Origin: Zooshikella harenae
Lineage (GTDB): Bacteria; Pseudomonadota; Gammaproteobacteria; Pseudomonadales; Zooshikellaceae
DNA: 64,000 bases
Reading direction: 5' to 3'
Assembly (NCBI RefSeq): GCF_018837975.1
Contig: NZ_JAGSOY010000014.1
Span: forward strand, 29,125 to 93,124
The translations under genes were made by a program, and so were the position numbers. Below, piece by piece: positions 36,687 to 45,100 of this stretch; position 1 is the stretch's first letter; every line of letters starts with the position of its first letter. Below the pieces are notes generated by a model. That model saw nothing but the letters and a program-made list of their open reading frames with translations. It searched no databases and was not told the origin of the DNA.

Positions 36687-36833
36687 ATGAGTTCTGCACT
36701 TGTGTGGCAAGACCTGCTGACCGTTGTTTGTATTATCAGCTTGGCACTCGTACCAGGAGGGATTGCTCAGTGGCGTCAAGTGCTGCAAAGTCGACGCACT
36801 GATGTTGGGATAGGTGAGCAAGGCAGGGGGTAA
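36687..36833 (+). CDS. Small membrane protein leading the cytochrome bd operon, 48 aa
   Basis: A short frame starts at an ATG with TAGGAG six bases upstream and ends 5 bp before cydA. The product MSSALVWQDLLTVVCIISLA... has one hydrophobic segment (about residues 8-26) and a basic, Gly-ending tail (QWRQVLQSRRTDVG). It sits directly downstream of the sigma-54 promoter and is coupled to cydA. I do not recognise the family; it may be an additional small oxidase subunit or an assembly factor. Confidence 0.6.
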   Translation: MSSALVWQDLLTVVCIISLALVPGGIAQWRQVLQSRRTDVGIGEQGRG

Positions 36834-36838
36834 TCATT

Positions 36839-38239
36839 ATGGAAATTGATGGTGCTTTGTTATCGCGTATCCAGTTTGCCTGGACAGTCAGTTTTCATAT
36901 TTTATTTCCCACCATCACAATTGGTTTAGCAAGCTATTTAGCGATTATGGAGGGGTTGTGGCTGAAAACCCGTAATCCGGTTTATCGTGCACAGCTATTT
37001 TTTTGGATTAAGCCTTTTGCGGTAACGTTTGGTATGGGGGTGGTGTCTGGCATTGTTTTATCCTATGAGTTTGGTACAAACTTTAGCCAGTTTTCCCTGG
37101 CAACATCAACCGTATTAGGTCCGTTGTTAACGTATGAGGTATTAACTGCTTTTTTTCTGGAAGCAGGTTTCCTCGGCATTATGCTTTTTGGCTGGAATCG
37201 GGTCAGTGAGCGAATGCATTTTGTGGCTACGCTTATTGTGGCAATAGGCACAATTATTTCGGCATTTTGGATATTGGCCGCCAACTCATGGATGCAGACA
37301 CCTGCTGGTGCGGTATTGGATAGGCAAGGTGTATTTCAGGTAGTGAGTTGGATGGAGGTCATATTCAACCCATCGTTCCCTTACCGGCTGGTGCATATGC
37401 TACTGGCTTCCTTTTTAACTGTTTCTTTCCTGATAGCAGGAGTATCGGCTTGGCATCTACGTAAAGATCGGCAGAATCCTGTGGCGTGTAAGGGGTTAAG
37501 TGTTGCATTGTGGGCTGCTTTGATTCTCGCACCACTGCAAGCGTGGGTCGGAGACCTTCATGGACTTAATGTGCTTGAGCATCAACCTATTAAAGTCGCC
37601 GCTATGGAGGGGATTTGGGATACTGAGCAAGGTGCTGGGTTGCGCTTATTTGCAGTACCAGACCAAAAGCAGGAAAAAAACCACTTTGAAGTCAAAATCC
37701 CTTATCTGGCCAGCTTAATTTTAACCCATGACGCAGAAGGCACATTGCAAGGTTTGAAGTCTGTGCCTGCTGATGAACGACCTCCGGTAGCTGTCGTATT
37801 TTATAGTTTTCGTATTATGGTCGGTATTGGTGTGTTGATGTTATTAGCGTCAGTGATGGGGGCTTGGTTACGCTGGCGAGGTAAATTGTATACCACCACT
37901 TGGTTTCATAAAGGGTTACAGTGGATGATACCTGCTGGTTTAGTGGCGACACTGGCAGGTTGGTATGTTGTCGAAGTAGGGCGACAACCTTGGTTAGTGC
38001 ATGGTTTCTTGAGAACGAATGCGATGGTATCAGCACATCCTGAACAGCGAGTGCTGTTTACGTTAGTGCTGTTTGTGTTGGTCTATAGCCTGTTGTTTGG
38101 CGTTTATTTGTATTTTATGCGAAAGCTGTTAAAGCGTTTGCCTGCGATAGATAGACTGGATGAGCATTCAGCACTTAAACAGAATCAATTAGCTGGCAGT
38201 TTAGCGGCATCACCATCAACCACTGACATACCATCCTAA
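36839..38239 (+). CDS. cydA: Cytochrome bd-type ubiquinol oxidase subunit I (CioA type)
   Basis: This is the catalytic, haem-bearing inner-membrane subunit, which oxidises quinol and reduces oxygen to water. It is 466 residues with about nine membrane helices. MEIDGALLSRIQFAWTVSFHILFPTITIG contains the conserved His ligand of the N-terminal helix; VVSGIVLSYEFGTNFSQF and LTYEVLTAFFLEAGFLGIMLFGW are further signature blocks. The quinol-binding loop is short, as in cyanide-insensitive oxidases (CioA) rather than E. coli CydA. AGGGGG precedes the ATG. Second gene in a four-gene operon. Confidence 0.9.
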   Translation: MEIDGALLSRIQFAWTVSFHILFPTITIGLASYLAIMEGLWLKTRNPVYRAQLFFWIKPFAVTFGMGVVSGIVLSYEFGTNFSQFSLATSTVLGPLLTYEVLTAFFLEAGFLGIMLFGWNRVSERMHFVATLIVAIGTIISAFWILAANSWMQTPAGAVLDRQGVFQVVSWMEVIFNPSFPYRLVHMLLASFLTVSFLIAGVSAWHLRKDRQNPVACKGLSVALWAALILAPLQAWVGDLHGLNVLEHQPIKVAAMEGIWDTEQGAGLRLFAVPDQKQEKNHFEVKIPYLASLILTHDAEGTLQGLKSVPADERPPVAVVFYSFRIMVGIGVLMLLASVMGAWLRWRGKLYTTTWFHKGLQWMIPAGLVATLAGWYVVEVGRQPWLVHGFLRTNAMVSAHPEQRVLFTLVLFVLVYSLLFGVYLYFMRKLLKRLPAIDRLDEHSALKQNQLAGSLAASPSTTDIPS

Positions 38240-38248
38240 GGAGTGATT

Positions 38249-39250
38249 ATGGACTGGGCTATTGTTTGGTTTTTATTACTGGGCTTTGGGGTGTTCATGT
38301 ATGTGGTGCTGGATGGCTTTGACTTGGGATTGGGCATTCTGTACCCCTGGTATCAGCCTGATGAGCGACTGCTGATGATGAACAGTATTAAGCATATCTG
38401 GGACGGTAATGAGACCTGGCTGGTGTTAGGAGGTGTCTTATTGTTTGCCGCGTTTCCACCAGCCTACAGTTTAGTGCTAAGCCATTTGTACCTGCCGATC
38501 ATGACAATGTTATTGGCACTGATATTTCGTGGTGTTGCTTTTGAATACCGCTTTAAAGCAACTACTAGTAAGCATTGGTGGGATTTTGCGTTTTGTGCTG
38601 GATCTTCGATCACAACCTTCTGTCAGGGGTTGATGCTGGGCGTATTACTCCAGGGATTAGTGCTGGAAGAAGGAACGTTGACCATGAGTTCGTGGAGCTG
38701 GTTGACACCTTTTAGTGTCTTTACCGGTTTTGCGTTAATGGTGGGGTATGCTTTGTTAGGAACCTTATGGTTAGTTTGGAAAACCTCTGGTGCCATTCAG
38801 CAGCATAGTCGTCAGATTGCTTTGAATTTATTGATTGGCTTAGCCGTATTGTTAGTGATTGTTAGTGGCTGGTCCACCCTGTTGGATGAGCGCATTATGG
38901 ATCGTTGGTTTAGCTTCCCCAATACGCTGTGGTTAGCCCCCTTACCCTTGTTGACTGCTTATGCATTGTGGCGTGCACGACAGGCGTTAATGGTGCCAAC
39001 TAAGCGAGAGTGGCTTCCATTTGCGTGGGTTATTGCTGTCTTTGGCTTATCCTTTCTAGGATTAGTGGTCAGTGTTTTTCCATTTTTAATTCCCTGGCAG
39101 CTTACGCTTTGGGAAGCGATTGCTCCTGCTAAAAGCTTGAATTTTATCTTGCCGGGTGTACTGATCTTAGTGCCTGTCATTTTAGGGTATACCTTATTTG
39201 GTTATAGGGTCTTTAGTGGCAAGCTGGATTCGGTAGAAGGAGGCTATTAA
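38249..39250 (+). CDS. cydB: Cytochrome bd-type ubiquinol oxidase subunit II (CioB type)
   Basis: This subunit of 333 residues pairs with CydA in the inner membrane. MDWAIVWFLLLGFGVFMYVVLDGFDLGLGIL is the typical CydB start, and IKHIWDGNETWLVLGGVLLFAAFPPAY the conserved first loop. About eight helices. The start is the ATG at 38249 with AAGGAG five bases before it, nine bases after the cydA stop codon. The assignment to the CioB branch follows from its partner. Confidence 0.9.
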   Translation: MDWAIVWFLLLGFGVFMYVVLDGFDLGLGILYPWYQPDERLLMMNSIKHIWDGNETWLVLGGVLLFAAFPPAYSLVLSHLYLPIMTMLLALIFRGVAFEYRFKATTSKHWWDFAFCAGSSITTFCQGLMLGVLLQGLVLEEGTLTMSSWSWLTPFSVFTGFALMVGYALLGTLWLVWKTSGAIQQHSRQIALNLLIGLAVLLVIVSGWSTLLDERIMDRWFSFPNTLWLAPLPLLTAYALWRARQALMVPTKREWLPFAWVIAVFGLSFLGLVVSVFPFLIPWQLTLWEAIAPAKSLNFILPGVLILVPVILGYTLFGYRVFSGKLDSVEGGY

Positions 39251-39252
39251 TA

Positions 39253-39384
39253 ATGAAAAAGTCTGTTGGGTCACCTGAGCCTGATCAGCTTAAGCATCCC
39301 TGGGGGTGGTTTTTGTTACTGTATCTTGTCGGCATTAGTGGTACTACACTGCTTGCTTACGGTGTTCGCTGGTTGATCTTCTAA
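39253..39384 (+). CDS. Small cytochrome bd-associated membrane protein, DUF2474-like
   Basis: This 43-residue protein starts two bases after the cydB stop codon, with AAGGAGG inside the end of cydB. Its sequence has a polar start (MKKSVGSPEPDQLKHP) and one membrane helix (WGWFLLLYLVGISGTTLLAY) ending VRWLIF. Such DUF2474 or CydX-like proteins commonly end cioAB/cydAB operons and are thought to stabilise the oxidase. The assignment rests on size, position and pattern. Confidence 0.75.
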   Translation: MKKSVGSPEPDQLKHPWGWFLLLYLVGISGTTLLAYGVRWLIF

Positions 39385-39949
39385 CTTAGTGCATCATTCT
39401 AGCCGCTGGCTACTCTCTCTTGTCTTGATAACCTGGGTAGCTAGCAATTTTACATATCTCTTTTTTCTCTACTTGTCGCCTATCTTTTTTGTTAAATACT
39501 GTTTTTAGAGTATAAAATAGATTTTTAGACCATCCTAGCATTGAGTTGTATAACTTAATTCAGTTGAATATTCGCTATTATTTCTTTGTGTAATAGGCCT
39601 AACTAAAAACAGTAAAGGGGATAAATATCCTTTCTATTAGTACACCACGTCGTAATATTGATTTTCGGTAGATACTAAACGTGCCTTCCAAAAAAAACTC
39701 GACTATTTTCATAGGGAGAAAAAAATTGTTAAAACCAATGAAATTTTTTTCTTTTCTTAGCTGTCTTTAGATGAAAGTCAATGTGAATGACTTTTTACAT
39801 GTGAACTAAAAACTGTAGCACAGCTTATTATGCCCATAACTTAGGGTATAAACTCTGACTTTAGAGTGCTGAAAGCTTGTATTTCTTAACTTGTCTTTCT
39901 TAATAAGTTGAGCTGCAAATGATTAATTGCAGAGTTTAGGAACTTTATT
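39385..39949. other. Intergenic region before the bufferin operon
   Basis: This 565-bp AT-rich stretch has no coding frame of note. It holds one short TATACCC-family palindrome (TATGCCC at 39829 to GGGTATA at 39850) and, just before bufA, a CTTAACTT...AAGTTGAG inverted pair that may be part of the bufA promoter. No sigma factor gene accompanies the operon. Confidence 0.4.
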
Positions 39950-40204
39950 ATGAGCACAATGAAAAAAGTGAGTGGTACTGCATTAGCCGTTGCTGCAGCA
40001 GGCTTGTTTACGATGGGTGCAGAAATAGCCATTGCAGGTCAAGCTGATCAAGTGAAGTGCTGGGGAATCAATAGCTGTAAAGGACACAATGACTGTGCAA
40101 CAGCCACAAATGACTGTAAAGGTATGGGATCGTGTAAAGGTCAGGGTTACCTAAATATGTCTGCAGAAGAGTGTAAAGAAAAAGGTGGTACAGTTAAGGA
40201 GTAA
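39950..40204 (+). CDS. bufA: Bufferin precursor peptide with six cysteines
   Basis: This 84-residue protein has a signal-like N-terminus (about 1-29, VAAAGLFTMGAEIAIAG) and a Cys-rich mature part with motifs VKCWGINSCKGHNDC, NDCKGMGSCKGQG and SAEECKEKGG: six Cys in all. This is the BufA2-like 6-Cys pattern of bufferins, RiPPs whose cysteines are converted to 5-thiooxazoles by an MNIO enzyme and which sequester copper in the periplasm. The next two genes encode the MNIO enzyme and its partner. A terminator after it suggests that the precursor is made in excess over the enzymes. Confidence 0.82.
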   Translation: MSTMKKVSGTALAVAAAGLFTMGAEIAIAGQADQVKCWGINSCKGHNDCATATNDCKGMGSCKGQGYLNMSAEECKEKGGTVKE

Positions 40205-40305
40205 GCATTAGCTTTAACCTTTTAGTATTTTGTAAGGGTTGATGCGTTCGTGTCCCTTACTTGAGGGCAGGTAACCTTCAACCCTTCATTGAATGCTTGC
40301 GAGTG

Positions 40306-40338
40306 TACCTGGATTTCAATAATATCCAGGTATTTTTT
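40306..40338 (+). terminator. Terminator/attenuator between bufA and bufB
   Basis: TACCTGGAT (40306-40314) and ATCCAGGTA (40324-40332) form a 9-bp stem ending in TTTTTT. It lies in the 169-bp gap after bufA. Upstream, GTAAGGG/CCCTTAC (about 40231-40260) and AAGGGTTGA/TTCAACCCTT pairs overlap and could compete, so the leader of bufB may be regulated. Confidence 0.75.
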
Positions 40339-40373
40339 ACTCGATAATTATAAGTAATGTGTGAGAGCATGCT

Positions 40374-41288
40374 GTGAAAAAAGTATTCCATGGTTTTGGT
40401 TTAGGCTTGCGAAAAGATTATTATAGTGAAATTTTAGCAACACAGCCTGCGGTTGACTGGTTTGAAATTATTTCTGAAAATTACTTTGTTGACGGAGGAA
40501 AACCTCTTTATTTTTTAGACGCAATTCGTGAACAATATCCTATTGCCATGCATGGTGTATCTTTATCGATTGGCAGTACTGACCCATTAAATAAGCTCTA
40601 TTTAAAAAAGCTAAAATCCCTGGCAGATCGTATTAACCCTATATTTATTTCAGATCATTTATGCTGGACTGGAGTGGGTGGAATTAATAGTCATGACTTG
40701 CTACCACTTCCTTACACTGAAGCATCAATCAAGCATGTTGTTGAGCGTATACACTATGTCCAGGACTTTTTAGAGCGACAAATATTAGTAGAAAATCTTT
40801 CAAGTTATGTCACATTTGCTGAGTCGGATATGGCTGAGTGGGATTTTGTCAGTGAAGTGGTTGAGCGTGCTGATTGTTTATTATTACTTGATATCAATAA
40901 TATTTATGTGAGTGCTCGAAATCATCAGTTTGATCCTATTGATTATTTAAAAGGTGTTCCCGCTCAACGTGTTATGCAGCATCATTTGGCAGGCCATAGT
41001 GATTATGGTGAATATATTATTGATACCCATGATGCTCCTGTTGTTGATCCCGTTTGGCAGTTGTACAAAGTGGCTGCAGAATTATTTGGCCCCGTTTCTA
41101 CTATGATTGAGCGGGATGATAATATGCCAGTATTTTCTGAATTATTGGCTGAATTAAATTATGCAAGAACGATAGCTGAACCGATTTATACCCAGCAGCA
41201 AACATCTGTCGTATTACCAACAGCAGGTCGTTATCATTTTGCTAGCCCGACTATGGCGATGAGTGTGCAGGAGCAACACAATGGTTGA
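40374..41288 (+). CDS. bufB: MNIO-family multinuclear iron oxidase (DUF692), bufferin maturase
   Basis: This 304-residue TIM-barrel enzyme installs 5-thiooxazole groups on the Cys residues of the bufferin precursor. The sequence has the DUF692 hallmarks: GLGLRKDYYSEIL, FEIISENYFVDGG, MHGVSLSIG, ISDHLCWTG, LVENLSSYV, LLLDINNIYV, HLAGHSDYG and DTHDAPV, which supply His, Asp, Glu and Asn ligands for iron. It starts at GTG (40374), chosen because KKVFHGFGLG is the conserved beginning. It overlaps the next gene by 8 bp. Confidence 0.9.
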   Translation: MKKVFHGFGLGLRKDYYSEILATQPAVDWFEIISENYFVDGGKPLYFLDAIREQYPIAMHGVSLSIGSTDPLNKLYLKKLKSLADRINPIFISDHLCWTGVGGINSHDLLPLPYTEASIKHVVERIHYVQDFLERQILVENLSSYVTFAESDMAEWDFVSEVVERADCLLLLDINNIYVSARNHQFDPIDYLKGVPAQRVMQHHLAGHSDYGEYIIDTHDAPVVDPVWQLYKVAAELFGPVSTMIERDDNMPVFSELLAELNYARTIAEPIYTQQQTSVVLPTAGRYHFASPTMAMSVQEQHNG

Positions 41289-42039
41289 GTTGGCGAATTT
41301 ACAAAAGTTTTTTTTAGCGCATTTGCAAGGTCAATCAACGTCTATTAAACAATATGTTACGAAAGAGAAGCCTGGGCTAGCGATATATGCCAATGCATAT
41401 CATCAACGGTTAAGAGAGGCGCTTGATGGAGACTATCCCTGTTTAGGTCTTTTATTGGGTGATGAGCAATTCAATCAATTAGTGTCTGATTATATTACCT
41501 GCCACCCTTCATCAGATCCTTCTTTGCGTTGGTTTGGTCAGCATTTAACCGCATTTATCCGTAAACAAGCACATTATCAATCAATGCCGATTGTAGCTGA
41601 ATTAGCTGAGTGGGAATGGCGCTTAAGGTTGGCCTTTGATGCTGCTGGAAGTGAAATAGCAGCCATTGATCATGTACAACAATTGACGGCTGATCAGTGG
41701 CCAACACTACAGTTTGAGCTTGTTCCTTCGTTGCAAACAGTCTCTTGGCAGACAAATGTTGTAGCTGTTTGGCAAGCACTGGAACAGCAACAAGCACCTC
41801 CCGCTATCATCGAAGAACCTACCGACTGGATTATTTGGCGTAAAGGACTTGTGACAAACTTTCGCTCAATTCATGGTGATGAGCGTACGGCGTTAACACT
41901 TACGCTTCAAGGACATCATTTTGCCTCACTTTGTGAGCATCTTTGTCAATGGCATGAACCTGAAGCGGTTACTACACGTGTCGTACAACTTTTACAGCAA
42001 TGGTTAAGTGATGAGCTGATTAAGCAGGTGATTTCATAG
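41281..42039 (+). CDS. bufC: DUF2063 family partner of the MNIO enzyme
   Basis: This 252-residue protein has the N-terminal DUF2063 pattern LANLQKFFLAHLQGQS, AIYANAYHQRLREALDGDYPCLGLLLGDEQFNQLVSDYI. Family members bind the precursor peptide and present it to the MNIO enzyme. I prefer the ATG at 41281, with CAGGAG seven bases before it, over an upstream GTG. It overlaps bufB by 8 bp, which suggests translational coupling. No DoxX-type fourth gene follows. Confidence 0.85.
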   Translation: MVELANLQKFFLAHLQGQSTSIKQYVTKEKPGLAIYANAYHQRLREALDGDYPCLGLLLGDEQFNQLVSDYITCHPSSDPSLRWFGQHLTAFIRKQAHYQSMPIVAELAEWEWRLRLAFDAAGSEIAAIDHVQQLTADQWPTLQFELVPSLQTVSWQTNVVAVWQALEQQQAPPAIIEEPTDWIIWRKGLVTNFRSIHGDERTALTLTLQGHHFASLCEHLCQWHEPEAVTTRVVQLLQQWLSDELIKQVIS

Positions 42040-42135
42040 TACTACTAATATCACTCCTAAAGTAGGGTATGCTTGCTTTTGTCTTTTTAATCAGTAAAAC
42101 TGCTCACTCTTGGTAATGGACATTACAGTGGGCTT

Positions 42136-43152
42136 ATGTCTGGTCAAATAACTACACCGAAATTTTCTGCTGAAGAGTCTTTATTACGTGAGACTGTCAG
42201 AATCGAATTTGAAAAATTATTAGCAGTTGCTCACTCCGTAAGAGATCAATTAGCTCATGACGATGAGTGGCAGGTATACTGTGCCACTCATATCCCTATC
42301 CGTGACCAAGCTGAAGTCCCAACGGCTATTCATGTTGAATCATTCGCCCCAGAATCGCATGATACAAGAGCTGCGATTATTGATATTTTAACGGATTTTT
42401 ATAAATCGCCAGAGCAAAATATAAATACAACCAAACGGTTGACAGGGTTGGTAAGCGTAAGTTTGCAAAGTTATCAGCAACTTCAGCTATTTAATGCACA
42501 GAAAGAAAGATTACGCCAGGCAATGGCCGCATTGCCTCAACGAATACGACGTCATATGCATAAATATGTCCGAGGGCCAAGGCAAGAAACCGTTGTTTTT
42601 TTACAGGCTTATCGGCAAGTGCCATTGTTTTCGCCTGAAGATGATGTTCGTCCCCTTACAATAGCCAAAGTACAATTCCATTGGCGTAGAAAAGGCGTTG
42701 GCGGGCGACAGGTTTCTGTGGCTGATTTCCGTACCAGGCTAATCACTGAAGCGGAGGCACACTATGGCAAGGGGACTTGCACTAAACCTTACTTTGATAA
42801 CAATGTTGCACCTGGAAAATTGGTACGGCTAAGAATGAATGTGGAAGCCTTGGAAGGACTACCAGACAATGAGTTATTGTTTGCAGATTATCGTGTTATT
42901 AGACCTCATCCGCGAGGCAATATTTTTTACTATAAAGATGGTACGACAAATAAGGTCCATCAGGTGCCGCTCACACCTGTAGCTGCGATGCCTTTTTTTG
43001 TGTGTCAGCAACAACCGATCGCAGTCCAACCATTGGGCGATTTAATGCCAAAAGATTGGAGTAAAGAAGGTAAACAATTAGCAGATTATCCAATTTCAGA
43101 GTCACCCTATGCGTATCGGTACATCAAACCACGCTATGTTGCCAATGAATAA
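42136..43152 (+). CDS. tus: Replication terminus-binding protein, Tus-like
   Basis: This 338-residue protein resembles Tus, which binds Ter sites and arrests DnaB helicase in one direction. Alignable blocks, from memory of E. coli Tus: FLQAYRQVPLFSPEDDVR (Tus TLNAYRTLTVL region), IRPHPRGNIFYYKDG then VHQVPLTPVAAM (Tus VQPIARVWYKGDQ then ACPTPLIAL), and a basic C-terminus SPYAYRYIKPRYV (Tus LRLIIPRLHLYV). It is slightly longer than the E. coli protein of about 309 residues. I found no clear Ter site beside it; the nearest is GTTGGTAACTGTTAAC on the minus strand just after the gene. If correct, this segment may lie near the chromosome terminus. Confidence 0.65.
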   Translation: MSGQITTPKFSAEESLLRETVRIEFEKLLAVAHSVRDQLAHDDEWQVYCATHIPIRDQAEVPTAIHVESFAPESHDTRAAIIDILTDFYKSPEQNINTTKRLTGLVSVSLQSYQQLQLFNAQKERLRQAMAALPQRIRRHMHKYVRGPRQETVVFLQAYRQVPLFSPEDDVRPLTIAKVQFHWRRKGVGGRQVSVADFRTRLITEAEAHYGKGTCTKPYFDNNVAPGKLVRLRMNVEALEGLPDNELLFADYRVIRPHPRGNIFYYKDGTTNKVHQVPLTPVAAMPFFVCQQQPIAVQPLGDLMPKDWSKEGKQLADYPISESPYAYRYIKPRYVANE

Positions 43153-43195
43153 CAGCTGGATGTTAACAGTTACCAACAAAAAAAACTTACAAGTA

Positions 43196-43235
43196 ATACC
43201 CATTTCATATATAAAAAACCTTCACTGTGGGTATA
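43196..43235. repeat. TATACCC-family repeat, 40-bp form
   Basis: AATACCCATTTC and CCTTCACTGTGGGTATA bound a short AT-rich middle. Ends match the dispersed family with some divergence. It lies in the promoter region of the GNAT gene. Confidence 0.45.
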
Positions 43236-43265
43236 GTATTTATTAGAAAAAAGAGAAGTATATAC

Positions 43266-43790
43266 ATGGAAATTCCTATTATTGAAACATCACGACTGCG
43301 CTTAAGAGGATGGTCATTAGCGGATGCTGATGCATTTGCAACATTGAGTGCAAACCCTGATTTTGCCAGATATATTGGTGGTGGACAGCCAATAAATAAA
43401 GCAGAAAGTTGGAGAGTACTTGCTATCCTCGCGGGGCATTGGGTTTTAAAGGGATTTGGGTATTGGGTTGTTGAAGATAGAAAAACAAGTGACTTCTTGG
43501 GTAGAGTAGGAATATGGGAACCTGAAGGATGGCCCGGGATTGAAGTAGGCTGGGGTATTTCGCCTGAATATTGGGGCAAGGGGTATGCAACTGAAGCGGC
43601 ATTGGCTGCAATTGAATGGGGATTTACTTATCTAGAAACATCTGAGCTTATTAGTCTAATCCATCCAGATAATGGAGCATCAAAGAGCGTGGCACTAAAA
43701 GTAGGTGAAGTCTATAGTCACTCTCAAACGGTGATGGGTAAACAATGTGATATATTTAAGCTTACTAAGGTGCAGTATTTAAATAAATAA
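43266..43790 (+). CDS. GNAT-family N-acetyltransferase (RimJ/RimL type)
   Basis: This 174-residue acetyl-CoA-dependent acyltransferase has the RimJ/RimL-type layout: IETSRLRLRGWSLADADAF at the start, FLGRVGIWEPEGWPGIEVGWGISPEYWGKGYATEA across motif A (acetyl-CoA-binding Q/GxGxA region), and SLIHPDNGASKSVALKVGE for motif B. The ATG at 43266 with AGAGAAG upstream is preferred over a GTG 13 codons earlier. The substrate, protein N-terminus or small molecule, is not known. Confidence 0.87.
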   Translation: MEIPIIETSRLRLRGWSLADADAFATLSANPDFARYIGGGQPINKAESWRVLAILAGHWVLKGFGYWVVEDRKTSDFLGRVGIWEPEGWPGIEVGWGISPEYWGKGYATEAALAAIEWGFTYLETSELISLIHPDNGASKSVALKVGEVYSHSQTVMGKQCDIFKLTKVQYLNK

Positions 43791-43857
43791 AAAATTCTTT
43801 GCATTTTGTAGCCAACCCCAATATGACTATTGGCATTCAACAAGTCTGGAGTCAATG

Positions 43858-44406
43858 ATGTCAAGAAAATACACATTCTTTGTCCATATGAACGCAACAA
43901 AAAAATGGTTGTCTCTTAGCAGGGAAGAAAGAACTAAATACTTTGAAAGTATTTAAACAGATATTTTTTCAAAATATCCAAGTGTTTCGATAAAACTATA
44001 TGATGCCGAGGCATTCAGCACAAAGTGCAGTGATATAGCAGTATATAAAATAGAAAATATTCAAGATTATTATTTTTTCATAGAACAAGGTATTATGGAG
44101 GCTGTGCACTCTGCACTAAGAGAGAGTTTTAAAATTTTACCAGGTGACCGGAATGTTAGGCTTATTGTTCATGGACCTCATCAATTTCTATGTCCTCCAG
44201 ATCGAGAGCAACCTGAATATTACACCCATATAAGCATAAACTGCTTCACTGGTCGGAGTCGCGATGCAAAAAGGCTGCCTTATAAAGCTATCGTAAATAA
44301 CTTAGAGGCATTCGGTATTCCAAATAATCACATTAAAATCATGCTTCGAGAAATTACAGCAGAAAATTGGGGCTTTAGAGGTGGATATGCCCCTTATTTA
44401 TTATAA
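43858..44406 (+). pseudogene. Darcynin-tautomerase fusion remnant with in-frame stop
   Basis: Reading in one frame from the ATG at 43858 gives a darcynin-like sequence (YTFFVHMNATKKWLSLSREER, then after a TAA stop at 43954-43956, [21 protein letters not shown] and QDYYFFIEQ). It runs without a frame change into the C-terminal part of a tautomerase-family protein ([43 protein letters not shown]). The end of darcynin and the start of the tautomerase, including its catalytic Pro1, are missing, so a deletion probably fused two adjacent genes and a nonsense mutation followed. A 103-residue frame from 44095 remains open but lacks the active-site proline. Confidence 0.7.
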
Positions 44407-44421
44407 ACGAGGGGCATTTTT
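44387..44421 (+). terminator. Terminator overlapping the end of the pseudogene
   Basis: ATGCCCC (44387-44393) pairs with GGGGCAT (44411-44417), followed by TTTTT. It includes the pseudogene stop codon and faces the convergent gene that ends at 44430. Confidence 0.65.
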
Positions 44422-44429
44422 CCTGTTTG

Positions 44430-44948
44430 TTAATTGCTAAATTGAGGCGAACAACAAACAACAGCATTTGTGGCATTACAGCTAGAAAACTTCGTACGAT
44501 TTGACTCAAAATAATTCTCAGTTACAAAAGAGGTATAGCCGCCTCCATATTTTTTATTGTCAAGTTTACCACAATTTTGATAGTAATAATGACCTTTTGC
44601 TACGCCCCCTGCGTGCCAGGTGTTGTTAATAGCAACATGACAAACTGCATCAAGATCAACTTTATTATCTGGTAATGGTACCATGATTAAAGATTGATTG
44701 GTTTTACCTGGTAATGCGCTATAACAAGCTGGGCGAGCAGCGTTAAGCGCAGCATCTGATAGTTGTGCAGTTGATGAACTCATGGCTTTTAGTTTTACTG
44801 CGGCTTTATACTCGGCATCAGAGGCAGGGGCCATCAGTGTATTTTCAACATTTGAAAAGCTTGTATCTACTGCTTCTTCAGCAATAGAAGACGCAGATAG
44901 CGTTAATATAAGCGAAGCTAATGGAATACTTACTAAGTGTTTATTCAT
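44430..44948 (-). CDS. Secreted cysteine-containing protein, 172 aa, unknown
   Basis: A signal peptide (about 1-23, LVSIPLASLILTLSASSIAEE) starts this exported protein. The mature part has six Cys (PACYSAL, DAVCHVAI, YQNCGKL, SSCNAT and VVCCSP), likely forming disulfides in the periplasm or outside. A central block reads NNTWHAGGVAKGHYYYQNCG, rich in aromatic residues and glycine. I do not recognise the domain. It is monocistronic with its own upstream region, and ends convergently with the pseudogene. Confidence 0.6.
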   Translation of the reverse strand: MNKHLVSIPLASLILTLSASSIAEEAVDTSFSNVENTLMAPASDAEYKAAVKLKAMSSSTAQLSDAALNAARPACYSALPGKTNQSLIMVPLPDNKVDLDAVCHVAINNTWHAGGVAKGHYYYQNCGKLDNKKYGGGYTSFVTENYFESNRTKFSSCNATNAVVCCSPQFSN

Positions 44949-45100
44949 AACTGAATCTCCCTATTCAAACTTTTTAGTATCAATTTAAATTAGCGTTGAG
45001 ATTATATGAAAATTTAAGCAACTACTCCAGCGTAAAAATGACCTATTTATACTGTATTAGTCGTCGATATAGTCTGTATCATTGTTTTAATATAAGGGTG

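Noticed and set aside
36555..36821. 88-residue minus-strand frame in the cyd promoter region
   Set aside because: It overlaps the sigma-54 promoter and the small plus-strand gene, has no ribosome binding site and no family pattern.
44095..44406. 103-residue frame as an intact tautomerase
   Set aside because: It lacks the N-terminal strand with the catalytic Pro1, and the frame continues upstream into a darcynin-like sequence, so it is treated as part of a pseudogene.
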